Assembly: GCA_030267565.1 (NCBI GenBank)
Contig: BRXU01000072.1
Location: 1-64,000 of the forward strand
DNA: 64,000 bases
Source: Pleodorina starrii
Taxonomy: Eukaryota > Chlorophyta > Chlorophyceae > Chlamydomonadales > Volvocaceae
Direction of reading: 5' to 3'
This document shows, one piece after another, positions 55,571 to 64,000 of this stretch. Within the stretch, counting starts at the first letter, position 1; each line of letters opens with the position of its first letter. Both the position numbers and the translations under genes were made by a program. Below the pieces are notes generated by a model. It did no database searches. It was not told the DNA's origin and worked only from the letters and a program-made list of their open reading frames with translations.

Positions 55571-55936
55571 CACGACAACGTAAGAGCTGGCGATGTCACT
55601 CGGTGCATAACCCGCTGAAGGGCTGAGAGAATAATTGAGGGCGTTAGAGGAGAACAACCTAGTCACAATGGACCAGTGACTAGGTGAACGTGGTCCCTCC
55701 TCAGCACGTGTGGCATAGGTCGCCACACAAGTGAACTGAGTGTCTTACCACTGCTCCGGCCGCGATTATATGCGGGCGGAGGGGTACGGCTTGTGGACGA
55801 GCCGATGCAACGTTGCACCCGACGTGCACGGGTTGGAGAACGGCGAATGGTGTCGTACCGCCCATGAGCGCTTGCGGGGCCAGCGTTGGCCCGGCCGTTG
55901 AGGCATGACCCGTACGAGTTTGAACAAGAGGTCAGC
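55571..55936. promoter_or_regulatory. Upstream region of gene B
   Basis: Colinear with 20,532-20,900 upstream of gene A. It contains a TATA-like CATATAAT on the minus strand at 55,772-55,765, about 195 nt before the ATG. No gene is seen. Being conserved between the duplicates, it is the best candidate for the shared promoter. Confidence 0.35.
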
Positions 55937-57830
55937 CTGCGTTCGTGGCGTTGCGGGGATCGCTCTGACTCACTTGGAGGGGCTCCGGACCACTGGACTG
56001 GCAGGCAGGGCGCACTGGGGCGGTCCGCCGTTGCAATGGCGGCGTGTCGTACACCGGCCACGGCACCCAAGCGGCGGACGCTGTGCGTTGCAGGAAAGAA
56101 GGCACTCTAGGGGATGGGGTACAGGATGCTGCTGCTAGCGGCGCCCTGCTGTCAACGCAGCCAGTTCGCCCACAGTGCACCTTGACGGAGTGAGAGCGCT
56201 CCGGTGTTGCGCCGCCTCACAAGCAGATCTTGCCTGCCGGCGCGCGCCGGTTTGAAGTTGCGTTGCAACAATCTCTCAACCAATAGCTCCCAATCAAACC
56301 TGATGCGCTAAACTCTCAGCGCTGCATTCAGATGCGCATGCACGCCTGGAGGCCCGGACAGCAGGTCGGGGGTCGGGACGCAAGGAAGTGCTAGAGACGG
56401 ACCGACCAAATTCTGCGGGCTTTCCGAACGCTAGCAAGCCCTTCGTTCATCCAACAGCAGCCTTTGATTACGTAGGACAAATGTGCAATTTTGTATCATG
56501 CAAGGACAAAGGCAAAGGCTAGCCAGGCGATCGAGGACTAGGCTTGGATACTGGGCAGGAAGTCGGAGCGCCAGAAAGGTCGCAGCAGGGCCGCACGCAG
56601 CAGAGGCCGGCGGCAATGCCTTCAGCGCTCGCTCTACATCGTTTGATTTTGCTCTGTGCATGCATGAAACGGCCTGAGCCTGCGCATGCAAAGGCAAGCA
56701 AGTTGGGCCGCCAGGCACTGCTGGTAGTAGTTGCCGCCTTTACGGTCACAAATCGGCCAAAGAAGGATGGAATCCTTGCAGGCATGCATGGATACACTAT
56801 CGATACATACTGCCCTGTAAATATGCAATGCGTGAGGTTGAGCATTTCGGCGGCCAGGCGAGGACGGACGACCCGGCTCGGACACTGCCGGCCAGAGAAG
56901 TCGGGGCGCCTATCGCTAGAGACTTGCAACGCCGCGGGCTGAAGGGCGCTAGCTATGCGTGCAGGGCTCGCGCGACATAGTTTACTTTTGCTCTTTGCAT
57001 GCAGAAAACGGCCTGAGCCTGCGCAAAGGCAAGCAAGTTACGTAGGTCTCCAGGCACTAGATAGTGTTCGTTGCCGCCCTTATTACTGCCACATATCGCG
57101 TCGGCCCCATGCAAAAGGCTCGAATTCTTTGGCACATGGATACAATACTGCCCCAAGGAACGAATATGCGGTGCGGTAGGCGGAATATTGCGGCGGCTAG
57201 GCGAAGATTCGGCTCGGAAAGCTCTGGGCAGGAAGTCGGAGCGCCTGCATGCAAACATGCACGGCCACAGCTGGAGGCCGCAATACCTGCAGGGTTCAGC
57301 CTACGCAAGTTGCTTTGCTCTTTGCATACAGAAAACGGTCTTGGACGGCGCAATGGCGATCAGGTGAGGCCGCTGGGCTCCAGTGGCAGTTGCTGCTCTC
57401 ACTGCCCATACCAAGGCCAACGAAGGACGAAATCCTTGCGGACATGGACACAAAACACTGCCCCTGTGAATAGCAGTGCGTAGGTTGAGCATTTGGGGCG
57501 GTGAGGCGAGGAGCGAGCCGGCTCGGACGTTGGGCAACGAAGTCGGGGCTCCTGGAAATAACCATGCAACGCCGCGGCTGGAAGGCGCAATGCCTGTAGG
57601 GCTCGCCTACATAGTTTGCTGTTGCTCCTCGCTTGCAGACAGAAAATGGCCGAGCCTGCGCAACGGCGAGCAACGTAGGCCGCTACGCGCCAGTGGTGAT
57701 TGCTGCTTTTACTGCCCACGCCTCGGTCACCAAATTAAGGCAGGAATCCTGGTCCGCATGGACATAACCCACTGTTCTTGTCTTGAAGATGCGGTGTGTC
57801 AGGTTGAGCATTTCGGCCCGGCCGAATGGC
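55937..57830. repeat. Segmental duplication, unit 3 head
   Basis: Third copy of the unit head, followed by the ~320-bp degenerate tandem repeats, matching 1-1,800 and 25,181-26,600. Homology then stops. A further fragment related to the AT-rich spacer and to 9,300-9,420 reappears at about 60,020-61,300, inside an intron of the neighbouring ATPase gene. Confidence 0.75.
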
Positions 57831-57835
57831 GAGGG
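56630..57835. repeat. Degenerate ~320-bp tandem repeats, unit 3 copy
   Basis: Four recognisable units start near 56,648, 56,987, 57,313 and 57,623, so the spacings are about 339, 326 and 310 bp. Every unit carries the 'gaaaacgg-cctgagcctgcgc', 'gaatccttgc' and 'cggcggccaggcgag'-type landmarks. This is the clearest of the three arrays. No gene is seen. Confidence 0.7.
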
Positions 57836-57839
57836 CTTA

Positions 57840-59244
57840 GGAGAGGCGCCGCTCGCGTCGGCGACGCTTGATGCAATGTATGTGGCAGCTGCGGGGATGG
57901 AGAGATGGGCTTGGAGAGGCGCTAGTCTAGGGTGTTGATGCTGCTGCGGTTCTCGGAGACAATCGGTGGGAGACCGCCCAGTGCAGCCTGGCTGCGCAGC
58001 CCTAAGGCGTGTCTTAGGGTGTGGGGTGTGCGGACTGTAGTTGTTTTAAAGTAAGCCGCCCAGACACATGCACACACAGACACAAACAGCGAGCCGCCAC
58101 GAGCAAGGTGCCGGGAGCCCCGGGACCCACAATGATCAGCCGTTCGTTCCCGTATGGTATTTGTCGGACGATGGGACGGATGGCGTGACCCAACTGTGTC
58201 CCACTCACGGCAGCAACTTCATACGTACAGCTGGCCCCAGAATGGAAATGGAAATCCCCCCCGCCGAATGGCCTGCTACCAATATATTGCCGCGCGCATG
58301 TGACGCCGCCAGGGCACGCAGCCACATCCCAGTGACAGTGCACAGCCAGCAGCCGGACCGCTGGCTCTACCCTTCCCGAGTTCGGAACCCACTGCAACAA
58401 CCACACCCCAAACGCCTTGCGGCATTCGTCCGTTCGGCGGGGCCACCAGCCGCAGGTGCCCCCGAAGTAAGAAAGTGGCCTCCATGCGTGTCAGCAACAC
58501 AGATGAGGCACGCAACAGGTGCGCACAAGATGCATGGCGAATGTCGGCGCCTCAAGCGACATCGTTGCGCGCCCTTACATACCCATAATACGACGCAGCC
58601 CCAACGAAGTAGCGTGTACACACCGATTCAGCGTTGACAGCGACGGACGGAGCCGTGATCCGCGCGACATGCTGTGCGTACGTGTTGTACACACAGTCTG
58701 ACGCCCCATCCAGTAACCAACTTAGGGTTAACCCAATCAACACCCCATCCACCCAACCCCCATACGCACGCACGCAGGTCCTGCAGCACGCACAGAGGGC
58801 AAACCGCCGGTCACTCACCCTGTCACGTGACTGCCGCCTGATGATGACTGGTACGTATCGACAACCATCCAATCAAGCAACCGAGCGACAAACCCATTGA
58901 CCAATTGTCCGCAATGCATGCATGAATCCAGAGTTCCCCGACTGACTGACTGACCGAGTGACCGACCGACCGAACGCAGCCAGCGCATCGCCCTCGCTCC
59001 TGGCCCGGATGAGCATCAACCTGCTGTTTGCACACGGAGTGAGCGAGCGAGCAAGCAAGCAAGCCGGCCAGTGCACGGACGTGCTCTCGCCCGCCCCCAC
59101 CGCCCCCACTAAGACCTTCCGCAGTTTGGGCTAGCTCCGGCTGCAGCAGCGAGTGTCCAGACCTGAACCTCGCCCGGCGAGCATCGCTCGATGCAGCACG
59201 TAGGCAGTCAGTCAGGCAGTCAGGCAGGCGGGGTCGCCCCTTCA
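57840..59244. other. Probable 3' flank of the Obg-like ATPase gene
   Basis: Single-copy sequence within the window, GC-rich, without a convincing gene on either strand. It follows the stop codon of the minus-strand ATPase gene at 59,245. A TGTAA polyadenylation signal lies at 58,579-58,575, about 665 nt after the stop. Tetranucleotide tracts (gactgactgactgacc; gagcgagcgagc) occur near 58,940-59,060. Confidence 0.4.
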
Positions 59245-62200
59245 CTACTTGGCTTTGGCTTGCTGCGGTCCCCCTTGCCAGTGGCTTCTGCGATTTGTCA
59301 TGATCTTTGTCACGCAGCTGCCCCAGTCCAAGACCTCATCTTTCTTAACAACCCGCCAGCTCTGCTGCTGGTGGTGGTGGGGGTGGGGGTGGGAATGGGA
59401 CGCGTGGTGGCCTCCGGCGGCGGGGGCGATGACGGCGCCATCTGTCCCTGTCGCTGTTGCCGCTGCCGCCGCAGCAGCAGCCGCAGCAGCCGCCTCGGCG
59501 CTTGTCAGCGCGCTGCACTCGGCCCTCACGAAATCGCCCTCCAGCAGTTGGTACGGCGGCCGTTTGAGGACCTGTGTGCATACATGCACGGCGTGTACGG
59601 CACGAATGGAAGGACGCGCGGGTCAGCGTTGACGTGTTCGCTGCAGGCGGAAGCCGGTGCTCCCATGCATGGCTGGGTACGGCGAGCACGGCTTCTTGGA
59701 ACGGGGTCACGCGCTGGCATTATTAATCATGCTTTGTAATTAAGTTTGCACATGCAAGCGGCCTTTAATAATAATGCTTGCGCATGCAAGCGGTGAAGGT
59801 TAGGGCCACGCACGACGCCTTGACCGCTTGTCCCTGTGGGCTTATGTCTGGCCTCGGTCGCGGCGTCTGGTAGAAGGACTGTCTTGCGGTCTGGCTTGCC
59901 CTCGGCATTCAAGTTGCCTGGGTAGTCACCCTGCGGGTGGTGCTCGGGCCCCCCTGTTTGTGACGATCATTTTCTTAAAACAATGGCTGCCGAGTTATTC
60001 AGTTGTAATAAGGTGTATTGGTTAGGTGCAGTTAAAACCCCCTATTTTGTTGCGTGTAACTTAAATAAAGGGCAGACTTACCAAACTATGAAATAATTGT
60101 TTTTGGTAAGGTCCTTGATTTTCTGAAGCACTACACATATCACCATTTATTTGTTATGCTGGTTGTGGTTTTAACAAACCATTGCTAAGTATAATTAGTA
60201 GGCTAAGCTTACTCTCAACACCATAAGGAGATGTACTACTAAAGTTCACCCTCTTCAGAGAACGAGTAAAAAATGAGGAAGGTGTTCTTGACTAAATAAA
60301 GTGCGCGTCATTAATAACGTACACCCCCACCGTCATTGGTGTGTGAAAGTCTAGTTAATTGAGGTAAGCGATATAGGTATTCGGTAAAATAAAGATTTGT
60401 CAACAACTTGTCGCTTGATAAGAAAAAGTGGAGTCCCTTGCAAACTGGTCGTAGGTTTTAGTGTAAAACCACAATCAGTATAACAATAAACGATCGTGAT
60501 TATAGTCCACGAGGGAATTTTGAGGGTTCATTACATATATGTAGAATCCTGTAATACCAGGTTGATATTTCGTTCAAAATGGTACAGAGCAGTTTTAAGG
60601 GCTCATGCCCGTAGCTTGCTATTTCACTAAATAATTATGCACGTATTGGAGATGTCAACTATCTAATGGTGCATAGCGGAATTAATAAAAAAATATGAAG
60701 TAACACATTTCCTTGATTTCCTTATTTTTGTAGCATGGTCATGACCATAATTACGTTGCACGCGCTTACTACTGTCAATTAAAAACGAAAACCATCAGTT
60801 CTCTGCTGCAACTAAACCCACCCCAACTTACATACATGTGCTATTTAATTATAATATATACATATTGCATACGTTTGTCAAGCACTTACAGAAGAATAAT
60901 AAGGATATCGCCATTCGTGTATTTATATATCACATGTACCGGTGTGGCCCATATGTAATTGGTCGCTGAATAAGGGGAACATTGCCAGTTCTAGAGTTTT
61001 ATTTTTTGTTTAAATTTGTCGGTATCAACATTTGTCGGTAGGTTACTTCGTCCCGCCAGGAAGGCCTTGGCGTCTAAGAAGTATAGCTATCGAGAAACAT
61101 CATTTTACGGCAACTACTCCATGCCCATGCAAAATATTCCAAGTGATTACGATAACCCGTTAAATCGAGATTAATCTCTCGCGAAGCCAGGTATGGCAAT
61201 TTAGTTATTTTAACGCCGATTTTCTTTATCAATATTGTTTACGTGTTTAATGGAGAAAGTAATTGATACCGCCGCAAAAACAATGTTTACTTTTTGTAGA
61301 TTGCATCAAAGAAAGCTTATCATAACCTTGCGCCCATCTGTGCACGTGCAGGTGTTGGACATGGCTTGTGTAAAAACCAATCAATCCAATGAATGCAACT
61401 AGGGTATCATCTTTGAACCTTTATATGAAATCCGAAAACACGGTCGCCACCGGACTGTCATTCTATTTCTTCCCTCCCACATCTTTATTAAACTTTTAAA
61501 CCCTAATAAAATAACCCCCGCCCCCACGCACCTCGAACAGGTCCACAATGTTGCTGCCCGGTTTTAGCATCACACAGTCCCGCAGCACCCCCGGCTGGGA
61601 GCCCTCAGCCGCGCGAGCCTTGGCATCTAGGCCCGAGCCAAGCAGCCCGCCTGCGTCCGTTCATTTGTGTGTTGGACGGCTGCTTGATTGGTAAGTTAGT
61701 TGGTTAGTGCGTTGGTTGGTTGGTGCGCGAAGGTCAGGGAGCCCGCCCACGCGACGTGCGCACGCATTTTCCGGCACGAGCGCGTGAGCGGGCGTTGCTT
61801 ATGGCAACCTGGTCCTGGGGGTTGACGGCAGAATTCGGTGGGTGCGGCAACGGTACCGGCACCACAGCGCCGGTATGGTAAGGACAACGACTCGCATTCA
61901 CGACTTGAATCCATGTATGACTCGGATAATGGCATACACTACGCATAGTGCGTGGAACCCCTGGTCGGACGCAGCCTGTAAGCACCTACCCCCCTTTCCC
62001 ACACTCCTCCTTAGTGTCGGGGTGGGTGACAGGCACCGACATACATGGAAGTGTCGCAGCGCCTGCGTTCGCCGGCGTCCCCGCCCTCTCAATGCTGTGG
62101 TTTCATCTTTACTTTTATCCCAAACTTGGAAAGGGGGGTAAAAAGTGATACCGCAGAGGAGACGGAGACGGAAAGGGGGGTGGGATAGCTGTCATACTTC

Positions 62201-62494
62201 GCTGCCCCTCCGCCCCATATTTCCCTAGCCAGCCAGCCAGCCGCCGCCCCCACCACCTCTCCCGCCCCTTGGCTTTACCCTTCCTGTGTCTGGAGCCCGC
62301 TCTATTTAACAACCGCAGAAACCTCCACGTCCCCACCCCCTCCCCTGCCCCGCCCCGTCCCACCCGCTCCGCTGGCGATGCCCCGAGCCGCCAGTGCCGT
62401 GAAGCTCTCCAAATCAGTGACGGGGAACACGGGGCGAGGGGGGCGCATGGCGACGGCGCAACTTAGAGCCAGAGCTGCGCCCGTGCTGCCGTAC
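59245..62494 (-). CDS. Obg-like P-loop ATPase/GTPase (Ygr210/YchF-related), C-terminal exons
   Basis: Three exons join in phase: 62494-62364, 61650-61532 and 59571-59245 (stop). The first reads 'YGSTGAALALSCAVAMRPP' and 'VFPVTDLESF'; the second 'GVLRDCVMLKPGSNIVDLFE'; the third 'VLKRPPYQLLEGDFVRAEC', an insert, then 'VVKKDEVLDWGSCVTKIMTN' and a basic end. The GSTG-AL-A-PV block and the LRDC-LKPGS-VDLF TGS-like block match the C-terminal half of the Ygr210 branch of Obg-like ATPases, soluble nucleotide-binding proteins linked to translation. The P-loop part must lie further right, partly outside the window. An unusual insert of about 50 residues, a 12-Ala run followed by a His/Ser/Pro/Gln-rich stretch, interrupts the TGS-like region. 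The 1,960-nt intron between the last two exons holds AT-rich duplicated spacer. Confidence 0.7.
60020..61300. repeat. AT-rich spacer fragment of the duplicated unit inside an intron
   Basis: Weakly but colinearly related to 2,440-4,900 and 27,200-28,020 ('gggcagacttaccaaac', 'ggttgtggttttaacaaacc', 'ccatcagttctctgctgcaa'). The end (61,170-61,300) matches 9,300-9,420 ('aagccaggtatgg', 'gtgtttaatggagaaag'). It lies entirely between two exons of the ATPase gene. No gene is seen in it. Confidence 0.6.
61651..62363 (-). other. Intron of the Obg-like ATPase
   Basis: A 713-nt intron with donor GTGGGA and acceptor ACGCAG in the right phase. It includes 'gataccgcagaggagacgga' near 62,150, related to 'accgcag-gga-acgg-ggcgttagcgaacgg' segments at about 940 and 9,610 and 'ggtaccgcagcggag' at about 22,170. 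That is probably a dispersed short repeat. Confidence 0.5.
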
Positions 62495-64000
62495 CTTCGA
62501 GGTTGGATCCACGGGTAGGCCGGGGCCCGGGGGGGGTGTAAGAAAGAAGATCGATGCCCGGGGTTTGGGGAGAGGGGCCCGGGGGCGGGAGGTAGGAGAG
62601 GCGGAAGGAGCGCGTACACGGGTCGGAGATCCAGGGAGGGAAAGACAGACCGGTGGCAGTGAGGGGCGTAACTGAGATAAGGGGTCGGGGTCGGGCATGA
62701 AGTAGGCACGGGCGAAAGGGGGAAATCGTTGCTATCCACAACGGATTCTCCTTCCCGCGCGGTCCCCAGGGGCGCTGGAGCTGCGCTGCGCTGTCCTGTG
62801 CTGCGCTGTCCTGTGCTACGCTACGCTACGATACGCTACGATACGCTACGACACGTTTTGCTACGCTGTGCTACGCTATGCTGTGCCGTGCTGCGCTGAA
62901 CTGTACTGTGCCACGCTACGCTGCGCAGTGCAGTGTGCTTCGCGCTACACTGCGCCGGGCAGGGCAGAGCTGATTTGCGCCGTGCTGCGCTGCGCTGTGC
63001 TGCGCTGTGCTGGGTTGTGCTTACCTGGCCCGGCCTGGCATACGATACCATGTATGTTCACTTGACCTCACTTGACCTCCAATGGAGCTGAGCAGCAGCA
63101 GCAGCAGCAGCAGCGCCGCCCTTTCGAGCCCTTCCCACCTGTCCGCTCATCGGAAGCCTAGGAGCCATCTCCGCCCTTGCTTCCGGATCTCGCAACTCGT
63201 CTTCGCGTTTTTGCAGCTTTTTTCCTCGTCCCCCGGGAACCCCAGCTTACCACCCACCCACCCAGCCCCCAGCCACCCAGCCACCCACCCAACCATCCAA
63301 CCAGCCACCAACCTGCCGAGCACAGCCGTGCAGACTTTTGAAAGCTGCTGCGCAAGCTCCGGTGAATCTGCGTGTGTGGGTGCAGATGGGGGGTTGACGC
63401 AGGCGTGGGAAGGAGAGGGGAGGAGTAGCTAGGGCGAAGACGCCCAACTGCAGCTAGCAGCATGCATGGTCCTAGCTAGTCACGATGTCCTTCAGCTATG
63501 CTGGCGCCCACGCGCGGCTTGATGTATGGCTGGGCGGTTTGGCGGTTGGGTGCAGAGCGAGACTGGTACACCACGGGGCGCCAGAAGGCACATGCAATTG
63601 ATAGGCCGAATGTCGGTCCGTCGCCCATGCACGCACGCACGTCTGTCGCCCAGACGCGGCGGCCGCGGCACACGAGCGGAAGATAGGCGGGTGAGTGGCT
63701 GAGCGTAGCACCATGTCGTCACCACCAGTAATACGGTACGAGTAGTAACGGTACCCCCAATGGAGCGAAGTGTTTCGGGTTTTTTGGCTGACGGCGGAGG
63801 GCTGACTTCCAAAGCAACGGCCAGCTAGCTAGACAGCTGCCCCCGCCGCCGGTGGAGGCGGTCCCGCTGCCGCTGTCGCGGCGACGGCGGCTTTGGTTGG
63901 CGTGTCGGTCGGCGGCGGCGTCGGCGTCGGCGGCGGCTTTGGTCCCGCTGCCGCTGTCGCGGCGGCGGCGACGGCGGCTTTGCGCAGCCCCAGCGGAAAC
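62495..64000. other. Right edge without an assigned gene
   Basis: More upstream exons of the ATPase are expected here on the minus strand, but none is recognised with confidence. A short open stretch at about 63,225-63,139 (KKLQKREDELRDPEARAEM, then a GT donor) could be an exon of this or another gene. A GC-rich direct repeat pair (ccgctgccgctgtcgcggcg at about 63,866 and 63,947, spaced about 82 bp) lies at the edge; on the minus strand it reads Ala/Pro/Thr-rich. Confidence 0.3.
62775..63025. repeat. Degenerate pentanucleotide repeats (GCTAC / GCTGT type)
   Basis: Runs of 'gctac', 'gatac' and 'gctgt/gctgc' with a 5-bp period, most regular at 62,815-62,850. Confidence 0.7.

Larger units (their letters stand above)
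25181..55936. repeat. Tandem segmental duplication, unit 2
   Basis: Second copy of the unit, starting with tgcgttcgtggcgttgcg at 25,181, the same head found at 55,937. It carries gene B and is about 30.8 kb long because its rod array is about 12 kb longer than that of gene A. The unit 2/unit 3 junction, near 55,930-55,940, is uninterrupted. The equivalent unit 1/unit 2 junction is split by a 4,280-bp insertion. Confidence 0.85.

Overview
Nuclear DNA of a green alga, most likely a volvocine (Chlamydomonas/Volvox-type) species. The clues are GC-rich exons with many short GT-AG introns, a very large hydroxyproline-rich-glycoprotein-type gene family, TGTAA-type 3' signals, AT-rich degenerate spacer DNA, and PIF/Harbinger, hAT and tRNA-derived SINE debris. 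No bacterial, viral or organellar gene organisation is present.

The window is built around two near-identical 13-exon genes on the minus strand, gene A (11,046-20,531) and gene B (34,143-55,570). I reconstructed both exon by exon. Exons 2-9 and 11-13 have identical lengths and phases in the two genes. Each encodes a secreted protein: signal peptide, a novel alpha/beta-looking N-terminal domain, an acidic linker, Cys-rich domain 1, a short Ser/Pro linker, Cys-rich domain 2, an enormous pure polyproline rod, Cys-rich domain 3, and a basic Pro/His/Arg-rich tail. The rod is one exon: 4.0 kb in gene A (39-bp units) and 15.9 kb in gene B (27- and 36-bp units). Gene B is open from end to end, 6,125 codons as assembled, although its reading frame slips repeatedly inside the array. 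Gene A carries a net 2-nt insertion in its array that breaks the frame. The product is probably an extracellular-matrix, cell-wall or agglutinin-like glycoprotein. I do not recognise an exact named family.

The two genes lie in direct tandem segmental duplicates: unit 1 about 1-20,900, unit 2 about 25,181-55,936, and the head of unit 3 from 55,937. Each unit starts with the same spacer (degenerate ~320-bp tandem repeats, a SINE with a long hairpin, AT-rich DNA, a decayed hAT element, G-rich minisatellite). Comparing units exposes filled and empty sites of later insertions: a 1,905-bp PIF/Harbinger element (7,389-9,293), a 1,387-bp element with AACCA target duplication (2,977-4,363), a 4,280-bp element with terminal inverted repeats (20,901-25,180), and a small MITE-like element (684-1,127).

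The right end holds the last three recognisable exons (minus strand, 59,245-62,494) of an Obg-like/Ygr210-type P-loop ATPase. Its penultimate intron contains another fragment of the duplicated spacer. Nothing confident is assigned between 62,495 and the right edge.
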